This document shows, piece after piece, positions 1-9,006 of a DNA stretch of 64,000 bases (within the stretch, counting starts at the first letter, position 1; every line of letters begins with the position of its first letter). Made by a program: the position numbers and the translations under genes. Source of the stretch: CAZFJG01 sp964410915 (lineage in GTDB: Bacteria > Synergistota > Synergistia > Synergistales > JAFGMB01); assembly GCA_964410915.1 (NCBI GenBank), contig CAYPIU010000001.1:62001-126000 (forward strand), written 5' to 3'. The notes below the pieces were generated by a model. It was not told the DNA's origin and did no database searches. It saw only the letters and a program-made list of their open reading frames with translations.

Positions 1-1
1 T

Positions 2-523
2 AAACCGGAAGGTATAGTATGTGCTGTAAGGGATGAACATTACAGGACAGTTGTCGATATTCTGCCCTCCCGTTACCGGGAGCTTAACCTGTTTCCTGTT
101 GGAAGACTTGATAAAAATAGTCGGGGCTTGATCATTCTGACTAATGACGGCAAGTTCGGGAATAGCATAGCCCATCCCAGTTTCAGTATTTCCAAGCAGT
201 ACAGGGTCAGGCTTGACCATCCACTAACTGTCAGAGATCTTAATAAATGGAAACAAGGGGTACTTATTGGTGAGAAAACTGTTGTGCCGCTGGATATAAG
301 GATCCTGCCTGAAGGATCTGACAGAGAATGGATAACAATTACTTTGGGTGAGGGGTTGAAGAGGGAGATCAGGGTAATGGCCTCAGCTTTAGGATATAAA
401 GTCAGGCAGCTTGAGCGAATACGCATCGGTAGAATGGAGTTGAAAAAGTTAAAAACTGGAGAAGTGATATCTCTCAGTTGTGAAGATCTTGGAAAACTTA
501 TTCAATCCGGTGGATATATTTAA
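2..523 (+). CDS. rluB: Pseudouridine synthase, RsuA/RluB family (5' end outside window)
   Basis: This is the C-terminal 173 residues of an rRNA pseudouridine synthase that isomerises specific uridines in ribosomal RNA. The reading frame is open from base 2, starting KPEGIVCAVRDEH. The catalytic-Asp signature GRLDKNSRGLIILTNDG is intact at about residues 33-49 of the visible part, followed by the family's KxYRV-like segment (SKQYRVRLDHPL) and a REIRVM region. The N-terminal S4 RNA-binding domain expected in the RsuA/RluB branch lies before the window. Codons before the first in-frame TTG (128) match the family, so a start at 128 is wrong. RluB versus RsuA/RluE/RluF cannot be decided from this fragment. 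It is followed at short distance by cmk, a common pairing in bacteria. Confidence 0.88.
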   Translation, partial: KPEGIVCAVRDEHYRTVVDILPSRYRELNLFPVGRLDKNSRGLIILTNDGKFGNSIAHPSFSISKQYRVRLDHPLTVRDLNKWKQGVLIGEKTVVPLDIRILPEGSDREWITITLGEGLKREIRVMASALGYKVRQLERIRIGRMELKKLKTGEVISLSCEDLGKLIQSGGYI

Positions 524-554
524 CCATCATGGTAAAAGAGGGAATGATCTTAAA

Positions 555-1247
555 ATGACAACTATCATAACGATCGATGGACCTTCTGGTGCCGGTAAGA
601 GTACTGTGGCAAAACTTGTTGCAGAGAAAACAGGTTTAAGATATCTGGATAGTGGGTCGATATATCGTGCCCTGGCATATGTTTTGAATAATGCAGGTAT
701 TATTCCGGTTGAATCAGAGGAACTTGGAACTTTCCTTAAATCTCTGGATATTCAGCTCAATGATACTTCCATAAAGGCCAATGATGAAGATGTGACAGGA
801 AAGATCCGGACACCCGGAATAAGTTCACTCGCATCCTCATATTCTGCTTTACCAATGGTAAGGGAAAAACTTCTTGACCTGCAAAGATGCCAGGCAACGG
901 GAAATGGCCTTGTTGCTGAGGGAAGGGATATGGGGACAGTAGTTTTTCCATATGCGGATCTTAAGTTTTTTCTCATTGCCCAGGATGATCAACGTGTTTT
1001 AAGAAGATGGAAAGAACTTAAGAATAAAGGTTACGAATATACACAGGAAGAGATCAGATCACAGATCACCGAGAGGGATAGAAATGATACCAACAGAAAA
1101 GTTTCCCCTCTTGTAAAAGCTGATGATGCAATAGAGATAGATACTACAGAACTTTCTATAGATGATGTTGTCCACGCTATTCTGAACCTGTTCCACAATA
1201 AGTCAGAGTGGCCAGAAGGACCTCAAACAGGGGGAGAAAAGAAATGA
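555..1247 (+). CDS. cmk: Cytidylate kinase
   Basis: This cytosolic enzyme phosphorylates CMP and dCMP to the diphosphates using ATP. The 230-residue protein starts MTTIITIDGPSGAGKST, with the P-loop at residues 8-16. The CMP-binding segment LRYLDSGSIYRALAY and a VAEGRDMGTVVFPYADLKFFL block follow, with a lid region near QRVLRRWKELKNKG. Length fits the family (about 220-230). The open frame extends upstream to 480, but the ATG at 555 is chosen because the P-loop must be near the N-terminus and a purine-rich AGAGGGA lies 10-12 nt before it. The 3' end overlaps plsC by 4 bp (ATGA), so the two are translationally coupled. Confidence 0.95.
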   Translation: MTTIITIDGPSGAGKSTVAKLVAEKTGLRYLDSGSIYRALAYVLNNAGIIPVESEELGTFLKSLDIQLNDTSIKANDEDVTGKIRTPGISSLASSYSALPMVREKLLDLQRCQATGNGLVAEGRDMGTVVFPYADLKFFLIAQDDQRVLRRWKELKNKGYEYTQEEIRSQITERDRNDTNRKVSPLVKADDAIEIDTTELSIDDVVHAILNLFHNKSEWPEGPQTGGEKK

Positions 1248-1894
1248 AGACTCTTTTTTACTATCTTACGAAATCTTTCTTTCTGTTTTGTTTAAAAATC
1301 TATAACCGTTTTACTGTATCCGGTAAAGAAAATATTCCTGCAGACGAAAAGCTTATAGTAATAGCTAATCATTGCAGTAATCTTGATCCGATCGTAGTCG
1401 GTGTAGCTTTCCCGGGTAAATTGAGATATCTGGCGAAATCTGAACTTTTTAAAAATCCAATCCTGGGATTTCTGATCAGGAATCTTGGGGCAATTCCAGT
1501 AAGTAAAATCAGTAATCAGAGTGCTGGTGCTGCCTTGAAAACATTTCTTTCACTTCTTGATGCGGGTGAAAGTATTCTTCTTTTTCCGGAAGGTTCAAGA
1601 TCTTTTGATGGTAAAGTGGGGGTTTTTCAGGGAGGCGCTTCCCTTATAGCCGAAAAGACGGGTGTGCCCGTGCTTCCTGCATATATCTACGGTACATATA
1701 ACGCGATGCCTCGAGGAGCAGCAGTAATAAAGCCTTCAAAGATAAATATCACTTTCGGAAAGATCATACATCCGTCTGAGATCAGTGAGGATCTAACAAA
1801 ACGAGAAGCACGTCAGTTTATAATGGATAAAATGCAGAATGCCATCATAAATTTGGAGAAGATCAAGGGGGGAAATGACCAACAGGTCAAATGA
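1244..1894 (+). CDS. plsC: 1-acyl-sn-glycerol-3-phosphate acyltransferase
   Basis: PlsC acylates lysophosphatidic acid to phosphatidic acid at the inner face of the cytoplasmic membrane. The 216-residue protein has a hydrophobic N-terminal segment (about residues 4-20). The catalytic HX4D motif is ANHCSNLDP (His43, Asp48), and the substrate-binding FPEGSRSFDG motif is at about 114-123. The GVPVLPAYIYGT block is the fourth acyltransferase motif. The ATG at 1244 overlaps the cmk stop and follows a GGGGGAG ribosome-binding site. A cmk-plsC pair occurs in several low-GC and Synergistota genomes (from memory). The stop overlaps the hflX start by 4 bp. Confidence 0.93.
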   Translation: MKTLFYYLTKSFFLFCLKIYNRFTVSGKENIPADEKLIVIANHCSNLDPIVVGVAFPGKLRYLAKSELFKNPILGFLIRNLGAIPVSKISNQSAGAALKTFLSLLDAGESILLFPEGSRSFDGKVGVFQGGASLIAEKTGVPVLPAYIYGTYNAMPRGAAVIKPSKINITFGKIIHPSEISEDLTKREARQFIMDKMQNAIINLEKIKGGNDQQVK

Positions 1895-2991
1895 AAAAAC
1901 AAAACAGGGCAATCCTTATCGCGCTCGATAACAAGGATATACCTGATCTTTCAATTCTCCTCGATGAACTTGAACTTCTATTGTCCAATCTGGGTATAAA
2001 GGTAATTTACAGGTCAATTCAGAAAAAGGATGCACCGGACCCGGCCTTTATGTTAGGTAAAGGCAAAGCTACTGAAGTTGCAGTTCTTTGTGAAGAACTA
2101 CAAGCAGATCTTGTTGTTAGTGATGAAAGGCTGAATCCCACGCAGATGGCAAATCTCAAAGAACTTACTGGAAGAGAGATCTGGGATAGAGCCTTTGTAA
2201 TTATGAAAATATTTCAGGCCAGGGCTCATACAGCTGAAGCTAAACTTCAGGTTGAACTTGCGAGATGTGCTTATGAGATCCCTCTTCTCAAGGGATTAGG
2301 TAAACAAATGTCCCGGCCTGGCGGAGGAATAGGAACAAGAGGTCCAGGAGAAACAGAATTTGAACGTCACCGAAGGAAACTGGAGCGAAGAACGAGAGAT
2401 ATAAAAAAACGTCTCAAAAAAGTTGAAAAACGCCGTACATATCAGAGAAAAAGAAGACAAAAGGCCGGAATGCCTGTTATATCTCTTGTAGGTTATACTA
2501 ATAGCGGTAAATCTACATTACTAAAACGACTGAGTTCTGATAATAGTCTTGATGCAGCAGAAAGGCTCTTCTGTACTCTGGATACTTTTATGAGACGGGT
2601 AAGATTTCCCGCGGGATCGGACATATTGATATCCGATACTGTAGGGTTTATAAGAAGACTGCCTCCTGATCTTATAGCTGCTTTCAATACAACCCTTGAG
2701 GAGATCAGGTGGTCTAAGCTTCTGATTTTAGTTTTAGATTCAAGTTCGGCCAGTGCTATGGAGCATTTTGATGTAGTTCAGCAGACACTATATGACGTAG
2801 GTGCATCATCTTTACCAAGACTTGTTGTATTGAACAAAATTGACAAGACTGATCCTGATATAATCGCTTCTTATGTTGACCGACTGTCCCAAATGGGGGA
2901 AGATGTTGTTTCAATAAGTTCGATAACCGGTGAAGGGTTTATAAACTTTAAAAACTGTGTAGAGGAACTTGTTTCCTCATTGTTGTTATAA
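1891..2991 (+). CDS. hflX: Ribosome-associated GTPase HflX
   Basis: HflX is a GTPase that splits stalled 70S ribosomes. The 366-residue protein has the HflX N-terminal domain (MLGKGKATEV, VVSDERLNPTQMANL). The hallmark glycine-rich linker RPGGGIGTRGPGETEFE is followed by a very basic coiled segment (ERRTRDIKKRLKKVEKRR). The GTPase domain carries G1 GYTNSGKS (201-208), G3 DTVGFIRRLP, G4 NKID and a G5-like SSITGEG. The start overlaps plsC by ATGA, so it belongs to the same transcript. Length is slightly below the E. coli protein (426), consistent with a shorter C-terminal domain. Confidence 0.95.
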   Translation: MKKQNRAILIALDNKDIPDLSILLDELELLLSNLGIKVIYRSIQKKDAPDPAFMLGKGKATEVAVLCEELQADLVVSDERLNPTQMANLKELTGREIWDRAFVIMKIFQARAHTAEAKLQVELARCAYEIPLLKGLGKQMSRPGGGIGTRGPGETEFERHRRKLERRTRDIKKRLKKVEKRRTYQRKRRQKAGMPVISLVGYTNSGKSTLLKRLSSDNSLDAAERLFCTLDTFMRRVRFPAGSDILISDTVGFIRRLPPDLIAAFNTTLEEIRWSKLLILVLDSSSASAMEHFDVVQQTLYDVGASSLPRLVVLNKIDKTDPDIIASYVDRLSQMGEDVVSISSITGEGFINFKNCVEELVSSLLL

Positions 2992-3006
2992 AGAGGAGAG
3001 ATCTGA

Positions 3007-3891
3007 ATGTTAAAAAGTATGACTGCCTTTAGCAGAGTTTCCCGCGACTTTCAATGGGGCACCCTATCTTTTGAATTGTCTACGGTTAATCACCGTTATC
3101 AGGAAATATCCATAAGACTTCCAAGAGAATTATCATCTTACGAGGCTGAATTTAACGGTAAGTTGAGAAAAGCAGTAAAAAGGGGAAAGATCAGAGCCAA
3201 GGCTGAAATGAATTTAGGTACTTCAATGAAAGCCGTGCCAATTGATAATGATGTTCTTGAAAACTATTTCAGTCAGCTTGAGGAAATACGAAAAGATCTC
3301 CGAACTATTGAAGATATAAGGATAGAGAACCTGCTTCAATTACCGGGAGTTCTGCAGTCTTCATCTTTACCTGGGACTTTCATGGATACCATAGCGGAAG
3401 ATCTGGAGAATATTGCAGAAGAGGCGATAGATTCATTGTTAGCCATGAGACTGCAGGAGGGGAAAGATCTTCAAAATGATATACTCCATAATCTTGAAGA
3501 GTATGAGCGGATAGAAAATACTATAGAAACATCATGGGAAACAGCAAGAGATTCAGCGCTTCAGAATCTGAAGCAGAGGATACAGGAGATCTCAGAGGGA
3601 TCCGGAAACAGCATTGATGAATCAAGAATTGCTCAGGAAATAGCTATAATGGCAGATAAATGGGATATTTCAGAGGAAATATCACGAACAAGAAGCCATA
3701 TTGAAAAACTTCGTGAAGTAGTCGATTCAGATGAAGCTGTGGGTAGAAAACTGGACTTTCTCCTACAGGAAATGAATAGAGAGATCAACACCATGGCTTC
3801 TAAAGTTTCAGATGCAGAAATTCGATGGTTAGTAGTGGAGGGGAAGACCTTCCTTGAAAGAATACGGGAACAAGTTCAGAATGTGGAGTGA
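3007..3891 (+). CDS. yicC: YicC family protein (endoribonuclease-like)
   Basis: This is a YicC/YloC family protein of 294 residues, the usual length. It begins [10 protein letters not shown] (family signature MI.SMTGFGR) and continues with [23 protein letters not shown]. It ends with the conserved [25 protein letters not shown] block. Recent work links the E. coli homologue to RNA decay; the exact role here is unknown. A GAGGAG site lies just before the ATG. It is followed directly by remA, gmk and rpoZ, the same order as the yloC-remA-gmk-rpoZ block of Firmicutes, which supports the neighbouring calls. Confidence 0.92.
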   Translation: MLKSMTAFSRVSRDFQWGTLSFELSTVNHRYQEISIRLPRELSSYEAEFNGKLRKAVKRGKIRAKAEMNLGTSMKAVPIDNDVLENYFSQLEEIRKDLRTIEDIRIENLLQLPGVLQSSSLPGTFMDTIAEDLENIAEEAIDSLLAMRLQEGKDLQNDILHNLEEYERIENTIETSWETARDSALQNLKQRIQEISEGSGNSIDESRIAQEIAIMADKWDISEEISRTRSHIEKLREVVDSDEAVGRKLDFLLQEMNREINTMASKVSDAEIRWLVVEGKTFLERIREQVQNVE

Positions 3892-3896
3892 TTGAA

Positions 3897-4157
3897 ATGC
3901 CGTACAGGCTCGTACATATTGGTTTTGGGAACATGATAGTTGCTGAAAGGATAGTTTCCATAATTCATCCATCTTCTGCTCCGATCAAAAGACTTAAAGA
4001 GGAAGCGAAAGAAACAGGCAGGCTGATCGATGCGACCCAGGGCAGAAAGACAAGAGCAATTCTTATTACTGACAGCAACCATGTAGTGCTTTCAGCTATT
4101 CAGCCGGAAACAATTGTTCATCGCTTTGAAACAGAGGAAGAGGATGTTGCTCAATAG
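3897..4157 (+). CDS. remA: RemA/DUF370 DNA-binding regulator
   Basis: This 86-residue RemA-family (DUF370) protein matches the family along its whole length: [56 protein letters not shown]. In Bacillus, RemA is an oligomeric DNA-binding activator of biofilm and osmolyte genes; outside Bacillus its targets are largely unknown. The ATG at 3897 is chosen over the GTG at 3888 because GGAG ends 9 nt before it and because family members start within a few residues of this point. It overlaps the start of gmk by 14 bp. Confidence 0.9.
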   Translation: MPYRLVHIGFGNMIVAERIVSIIHPSSAPIKRLKEEAKETGRLIDATQGRKTRAILITDSNHVVLSAIQPETIVHRFETEEEDVAQ

Positions 4158-4737
4158 TTCCAGAGGTATCCTGTTTGTCCTTTCAGGGCCAAGTGGTGCA
4201 GGAAAAGGTACATTGCGGGAGTGTTTATTTCAAAAAGTTTCCAACATCGTTTTTTCCATATCCTGTACAACGCGTCCTCCCAGGAATGGAGAGAAAAATA
4301 GTGTAGATTACAGGTTTATAGATAAAAATGAATTTATGAATCTTGTTGATTCGGGAGAATTCCTGGAGTGGGCTGAAGTTCACGGATATTATTATGGAAC
4401 TCTTTCAGATGATGTAGACAGGGAACTCGAAGCAGGGCAAAATGTCGTTCTTGAGATAGATGTTCAGGGTGCTAGACAGATCAAGAGGAAGCGTCCCGAT
4501 TCTGTCACTATTTTTGTAAAACCTCCATCGTTTGAAGAACTGGAAAAACGACTGAGGAACCGTGGAACTGAAAGTGAAAGCGATCTGATGACAAGATTAC
4601 AAAATGCCAGAAAAGAGATAAATGATTCTTCGAATTTTAAACATATCATAATAAATGATGGATTAAAACGTGCATCAGAAGAACTTGTCAGTATCATAAA
4701 GAGCTACAATAAAAATATAACCGAAAAGGAGCAATAA
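4144..4737 (+). CDS. gmk: Guanylate kinase
   Basis: This kinase converts GMP to GDP with ATP. The 197-residue protein starts [21 protein letters not shown], with the P-loop at about residues 14-21. The GMP-binding [11 protein letters not shown] and [11 protein letters not shown] blocks follow, then [25 protein letters not shown] and RLQNARKEI. The in-frame ATG at 4114 would add ten residues taken from the remA frame. The ATG at 4144, with AGAGGAAGAGG in front, is preferred. It is co-transcribed with remA and rpoZ, which follows after 2 bp. Confidence 0.95.
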   Translation: MLLNSSRGILFVLSGPSGAGKGTLRECLFQKVSNIVFSISCTTRPPRNGEKNSVDYRFIDKNEFMNLVDSGEFLEWAEVHGYYYGTLSDDVDRELEAGQNVVLEIDVQGARQIKRKRPDSVTIFVKPPSFEELEKRLRNRGTESESDLMTRLQNARKEINDSSNFKHIIINDGLKRASEELVSIIKSYNKNITEKEQ

Positions 4738-4739
4738 TT

Positions 4740-5003
4740 ATGAAATATTATGATATAGGAACACTTTCCAAAAAGACCGGGGTGGAAAATAAATATCTTT
4801 TAACTACTATTCTTTCAGCAAGGGCTCGTAAGATCAGTGAAGAAAAGAGAACTCTTCTTGAAGAAGGCGGAGAAAAATATATTTCCATTGCTCTCAGCGA
4901 TATGGATTCAAGAGTCTTGACGGATGACGGAAAGTTAGTGATCAGAGAACAGACAGATGGGGAAGCTGAACATGGAGAAAACAGCCTGGAAAGCAAATCG
5001 TAA
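4740..5003 (+). CDS. rpoZ: RNA polymerase omega subunit
   Basis: This 87-residue protein lies between gmk and coaBC, the standard place for the omega subunit. Recognisable features are [21 protein letters not shown] at the N-terminus, an LSARARKI segment (family: ..KRARQL) and an acidic, variable C-terminus. Omega helps fold and assemble beta-prime. The sequence is divergent from the E. coli protein, so the call leans partly on gene order. It overlaps the coaBC start region by 32 bp. Confidence 0.82.
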   Translation: MKYYDIGTLSKKTGVENKYLLTTILSARARKISEEKRTLLEEGGEKYISIALSDMDSRVLTDDGKLVIREQTDGEAEHGENSLESKS

Positions 5004-5684
5004 GGTTTTACTTGCAGTCACCGGAGGGATAGCGGCTTATAAAACTCCTTCTCTTGTTCGCTATCTTGTTAAAAATGAATTTGAAGTGACGGTTGTTCTA
5101 ACTACAGAGGCTGAAAGATTTGTCAGTCCTATGGTTCTTTCTGTGCTCTCTGGTAATAAAACATGGAGACAGGAAGACTTCCTTTCCGATGAACATGGCT
5201 GGGAGATACCTCATATAAGACTGGCTGAGTGGGCAGATATGATCTTAATTGCTCCTGCAACTGCTGATTCAATTTCAAGAGCTGCAGGAGGAGAAGCTTT
5301 TTCCCTTACTGGAAGTATAGTTCTGGCTTCAAAAGTACCAGTATTATTTGTTCCGGCAATGAATGAAAATATGTTTGAAAACTCCATAACCCAGTCTAAT
5401 ATCAAGACACTTAGTGAAGCGGGATACTATTTTATTGATCCAGACAGCGGTTTTCTTGCATGCGGGTATAATGCAAAAGGGAGGATGCCCGACAATGCAT
5501 CTATTACTGAAGAGATATTCAGAATCCTCTGTCCTTCCAGAGAGCTTGCGGGAAAGCGCGTTCTCGTTACCGCAGGGCCAACATGGGAGTTTATAGATCC
5601 TGTCAGGTATCTTTCCAATCCCAGCTCAGGGAAGATGGGTGTCGCTATGGCCAGAAACGCCTGGTACAGAGGAGCTGAAGTTAC
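4972..5684 (+). CDS. coaBC: Phosphopantothenoylcysteine decarboxylase/synthetase, 3' part lost in assembly gap
   Basis: CoaBC makes 4'-phosphopantetheine from 4'-phosphopantothenate in CoA synthesis. The visible 237 codons cover the whole FMN-dependent CoaC domain: [12 protein letters not shown], the [15 protein letters not shown] block, [10 protein letters not shown], and the substrate-binding [16 protein letters not shown] loop with its Cys. The beginning of the CoaB domain is also present ([27 protein letters not shown]). The sequence then enters the N run, so roughly 160 residues of CoaB are missing. The start at 4972 (MEKTAWK) is preferred over 4957 because a GGGGAAG site precedes it. 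This is a truncation by assembly, not a pseudogene. Confidence 0.93.
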
Positions 5685-5784
5685 NNNNNNNNNNNNNNNN
5701 NNNNNNNNNNNNNNNNNNNNNNNNNNNNNNNNNNNNNNNNNNNNNNNNNNNNNNNNNNNNNNNNNNNNNNNNNNNNNNNNNNNN
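5685..5784. other. Assembly gap of exactly 100 N
   Basis: One hundred consecutive N separate the CoaB domain of coaBC from the middle of priA. A round 100 is the conventional filler for a gap of unknown size. Judging by family lengths, the C-terminal part of CoaB (about 160 residues) and the first 200 or more residues of PriA are absent. The real distance is therefore probably at least 1 kb, and an additional small gene could be hidden. Confidence 0.98.
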
Positions 5785-5785
5785 A

Positions 5786-7225
5786 AATGTCCAGACAACA
5801 TTCAGGTCGGAATATTCCAGGAGAAAAGAAGAATATGTTAAGAATCTAAAGAGGATCTCCAATGGTTTAGTGATATTTCCGGAGCATAAACATGCAGAGA
5901 GATTCCTTAATGAACTGCCAGATGAACTTTCAGAAAGATCTCTTCTGTGGCCAAGAACTGCCGGAAAAAAACTATTTTCAAACTGGGTAGATGTCTTGAA
6001 TGGTAAGTCCAGTATTGTTATAGGAAGTTCCTCTGCCGCATTTGCGCCATTATCCAGGCCGGAGTGTTTTATAATTGAAGATGAAAGTAACCCCGCTTAT
6101 CGTATGAGGATGTCACCTTATTTGAATATAAGGAGTATTTTTGCAAGAAGGGCAAACCTGTGGGGTTCTGATCTTATTTTAGGCGGAAGGCTTCCGTCAT
6201 CCAGAATATATCGAAAATTTCATCCTTCATGTGAGGATGAGCCAGAAAAAAAAAGGCTTTTTTTTGTCGATATGAAGATGGCGCCAAAACCATCAGTTCC
6301 AGGTGTTGAGACTCCATTTAGATTCAGTGAGAGGATGCTTGAGGAGACACAACGTTCTTTGTCTGAACATCGACTTGCAATCTGGATACTGGACAGGAAA
6401 GGTTACGCAGGACAGATCTTTTGTGAATCCTGTGGATTTATTCTCAATTGTCAAAACTGCGGAGGGGTTTTAACCTGGCATTCTGAAAAAGGAACTCTGA
6501 GATGTTCGATATGCGGCAGGGAACAAACCCTTCCTGAAGCCTGTCCTTATTGTAAAGGCAATCTTTTAAGAGGCAAAAGACCCGGGCTTGAGGCATTGAT
6601 CGAATTATCAAAAAAAGTACTTCCAGAAGACATTAATATTCAGTTATGGCATGCCGATTATCCCTCAGGCAGAAAGCAAAGGCTAAGTGCGATCTCAAGG
6701 CTCAGGGAGAAAGGTCTTGTAATAGGTTCAAGAAGCGCACTTTCCCTTATGGATGAACTCAATACAGGATTGGTCTGTTGGCTTGATGGAGATGTTGAGG
6801 CCGGCAAAACTTTTTATAATTCACGTTTTTCTGCTTATTCCATGATCTGGGAATCATTGTGGAGAGGTAAAGGGTACAGTGACAGAAAAATAGTTCTTCA
6901 AAGCAGAGTTCCTAAAAGATCCTGGCAGAGATCTTTGTTGACGGGATGGGGAGATTTCTGGAAATACGAGCTTTCAGAAAGGGAAGAATTCGAGGTTCCG
7001 CCATACTTTTATCTGGTTGAAGCCAGAATACCCCAAAAAATTAAATATCATTTTGAAGAAACTATTGCTGATAAAGGTTACGAAATATTTGAGTTGTCGG
7101 AGAATAGTGAGACTTTGTGGATCAAGGTAAAAAGTATAAAAAGATTTGGAAAAGATATTTCACCTTTTTTTCATATTAAAGAATCCGGAAAAGGTTATCC
7201 GCAATTGCGTTTGTGGATGGATTAA
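5786..7225 (+). CDS. priA: Primosomal protein N' (PriA-like), 5' part lost in assembly gap
   Basis: This is the C-terminal 479 residues of a PriA-like primosome protein, which restarts replication forks. The best evidence is the paired zinc-binding cysteine cluster CESCGFILNCQNCGG...CSICGREQTLPEACPYC, the preceding AIWILDRKGYAGQIFCESCG, and the VIGSRSAL strand with an EVPPYFYLVEARI C-terminal domain. The ATPase core is unusual. The motif II position reads CFIIEDESNPAYR instead of a DEEH box. The region that should hold a QxxGRAGR motif VI has none (SMIWESLWRGKGYSDRKIVLQ). Walker A would fall inside the gap. A helicase-inactive PriA, as described in some actinobacteria, is possible. The apparent open frame running through the N from 5639 is an artefact. 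Confidence 0.82.
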   Translation, partial: NVQTTFRSEYSRRKEEYVKNLKRISNGLVIFPEHKHAERFLNELPDELSERSLLWPRTAGKKLFSNWVDVLNGKSSIVIGSSSAAFAPLSRPECFIIEDESNPAYRMRMSPYLNIRSIFARRANLWGSDLILGGRLPSSRIYRKFHPSCEDEPEKKRLFFVDMKMAPKPSVPGVETPFRFSERMLEETQRSLSEHRLAIWILDRKGYAGQIFCESCGFILNCQNCGGVLTWHSEKGTLRCSICGREQTLPEACPYCKGNLLRGKRPGLEALIELSKKVLPEDINIQLWHADYPSGRKQRLSAISRLREKGLVIGSRSALSLMDELNTGLVCWLDGDVEAGKTFYNSRFSAYSMIWESLWRGKGYSDRKIVLQSRVPKRSWQRSLLTGWGDFWKYELSEREEFEVPPYFYLVEARIPQKIKYHFEETIADKGYEIFELSENSETLWIKVKSIKRFGKDISPFFHIKESGKGYPQLRLWMD

Positions 7226-7247
7226 GAAAAGGGGCAGGAGTGATCAA

Positions 7248-8558
7248 ATGGCAATAGTAACAATAGTGGGTCGTCCCAATGTGGGCAAATCATCGCTTTT
7301 TAACAGATTACTTGGAAGACGGGAATCCATAGTTGATGATATGCCAGGTGTTACAAGAGACAGAATATATGGTGAGGTTGAGTGTAATGAACAGAGTTTC
7401 TTTATAGTCGATACAGGAGGGCTTATTGTCAATGATACGCATCCTCTTGTAGTAAATATGGAAAGACAGATAAAACAGGCTGTTCTTGAAAGTGATCTTG
7501 TAGTTTTTGTTATCGACGGCAAAGAGGGCATTACATGGATGGATGAGGATGTCTCCGATATGCTCAGGAGATCCAGAAAGCCTGTGATAGTTGTTGCCAA
7601 TAAAATTGATGATATGAAACATGAAAACCTGGTATATGAAGCCTACAACCTGGGGTTCGATGAAATTATCGGTGTAAGTGCAAGTCACAAGAGAAATATT
7701 CCGGAACTTATAGATATTATAGTCAGTAAGCTTCCGGATGAAAAAGAGATCAAAAGCGGCGAAGAAGAAATACGTCTCTCGATAATCGGGCGGCCCAATG
7801 TGGGTAAATCCAGTCTTGTAAACTATATTACAGGTGAGGAACGATCAATTGTTAGCGACATTCCCGGAACAACAAGAGATGCTGTTGATTCTGTCGTTTT
7901 GTCTAAAGGTAGAAGGTTCAGAATCGTTGACACTGCGGGTCTTAGAAAACGAGGCAAAATAAAGGGTGATCTTGAATTCTATTCCCAGGTGAGAACACTT
8001 CAGGCCATTAGCCGCAGTGATGTCGTGTTGCTGGTTATGGATGGAGCTGACCTGGTGACAGATCAGGATAAGAAACTTGCTTCAGAGGCTCTGCTGAGGG
8101 GTAAGGGGCTGGTAATGCTCGTAAACAAGTGGGATATCCTTCCAAAGGATCCAAAACTGGGTGACAGGGTCAAAAAGACAGTTATTGAAGAACTTGGATT
8201 TGTAAAACATGCTCCGCTTCTTTTTGCGTCATCATTGACTGGAAGAGGCCTGGGAAAGCTTCTCGATAATGTAAACGAAGTATTTCATAACAGAAGAAAT
8301 AGAATAAGCACTAATATATTGAATCGACTTGTAAGAGATATACTTGCTTTCCAGAAGATGCCCTCGAATAATAAAGGTCGGCCTCTCAAGATATTCTATT
8401 GCTCTCAGACAGGGATAGAACCCCCATCATTTGTTTTCTTTGTAAACTATCCTGATATTATCGACAATGCTTTTAACCGTTATATGGAAAAAGAACTCAG
8501 GAAACTTGAAAACTTCAGAGGGGTTCCTTTAAGGCTTTTTTGGCGCCCTAAAGCATGA
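7248..8558 (+). CDS. der: Ribosome assembly GTPase Der (EngA)
   Basis: Der is a double GTPase needed for 50S subunit maturation. The 436-residue protein has two complete G domains. The first has G1 GRPNVGKSSLFNRL near the N-terminus, G3 DTGG and G4 NKID. The second has GRPNVGKSSLVNYI, DTAGLRKRGK and NKWD. The KH-like C-terminal domain has the FVNYPDIID and FRGVPLRLFWRPK ends typical of the family. The ATG at 7248 is preceded by AGGAG at 8 nt. The longer open frame from 7146 overlaps priA and is rejected as the start. Confidence 0.97.
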   Translation: MAIVTIVGRPNVGKSSLFNRLLGRRESIVDDMPGVTRDRIYGEVECNEQSFFIVDTGGLIVNDTHPLVVNMERQIKQAVLESDLVVFVIDGKEGITWMDEDVSDMLRRSRKPVIVVANKIDDMKHENLVYEAYNLGFDEIIGVSASHKRNIPELIDIIVSKLPDEKEIKSGEEEIRLSIIGRPNVGKSSLVNYITGEERSIVSDIPGTTRDAVDSVVLSKGRRFRIVDTAGLRKRGKIKGDLEFYSQVRTLQAISRSDVVLLVMDGADLVTDQDKKLASEALLRGKGLVMLVNKWDILPKDPKLGDRVKKTVIEELGFVKHAPLLFASSLTGRGLGKLLDNVNEVFHNRRNRISTNILNRLVRDILAFQKMPSNNKGRPLKIFYCSQTGIEPPSFVFFVNYPDIIDNAFNRYMEKELRKLENFRGVPLRLFWRPKA

Positions 8559-8571
8559 AATATGCTTTAGG
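8547..8571 (+). terminator. Perfect 10-bp hairpin at the end of der
   Basis: CCTAAAGCAT pairs perfectly with ATGCTTTAGG around a GAAAT loop, overlapping the der stop codon. No T run follows, so this may be a weak or factor-assisted terminator, or an RNA 3' end stabiliser, rather than a classic intrinsic terminator. Confidence 0.5.
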
Positions 8572-8663
8572 CCTTGACCATTACTGCATTTACTGGTAAT
8601 AATAGATATATAATGAAATTTGATTTAAGTAAATGCTCTTAAACAAAACAGGAGGTGGCTGAA

Positions 8664-8936
8664 TTGACAAAAACTGATCTGGCCAATGCAGTAGCGAAAA
8701 GTACTGGTCTCAGCAAGAAAGCTTCAGGAGAAGCAGTTAATGCTGTATTCAGTGCGATCGAAGAGTCTCTGGCCAAAGGAGAGAAAGTACAGCTTGTTGG
8801 ATTCGGGACTTTTGAAGTAAGAGAAAGAGCAGCACGACAGGGAAGAAACCCACAGGATCCTTCAAAGGTGATCCGCATACCTGCGAAAAAAGTACCAGTG
8901 TTCAGACCAGGTAAAGCACTTAAAGAAAAAGTGTAA
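8664..8936 (+). CDS. hup: HU-family DNA-binding protein
   Basis: HU is a small histone-like dimeric protein that bends DNA. The 90-residue protein starts [19 protein letters not shown] and ends with the DNA-binding arm and family signature [19 protein letters not shown] followed by [15 protein letters not shown]. The TTG at 8664 is chosen because AGGAGG ends 8 nt before it. The GTG at 8655 overlaps that site and cannot be used. It is monocistronic, with its own terminator downstream. A TTGACC at 8574 and AT-rich hexamers (TATAAT at 8609) lie upstream but are not well spaced, so I do not assign a promoter. Confidence 0.95.
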   Translation: MTKTDLANAVAKSTGLSKKASGEAVNAVFSAIEESLAKGEKVQLVGFGTFEVRERAARQGRNPQDPSKVIRIPAKKVPVFRPGKALKEKV

Positions 8937-8967
8937 AAGACGTTTTTTTAAAGAACTTTTAGAAATG

Positions 8968-9005
8968 GATCTGGCGGATGATTATATCTGCCAGATCTTT
9001 CTTTG
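8968..9005 (+). terminator. Intrinsic terminator of hup
   Basis: GATCTGGCGGA pairs with TCTGCCAGATC (11 bp with one G-U) around an 8-nt loop, followed by TTTCTTTGTTT. It lies in the convergent space between hup and ksgA. Confidence 0.85.
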
Positions 9006-9006
9006 T

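Noticed and set aside
5639..7225. Continuous open frame running from the coaBC end through the N run into priA
   Set aside because: It exists only because N codons are treated as open. The first 15 residues are an out-of-frame reading of coaBC.
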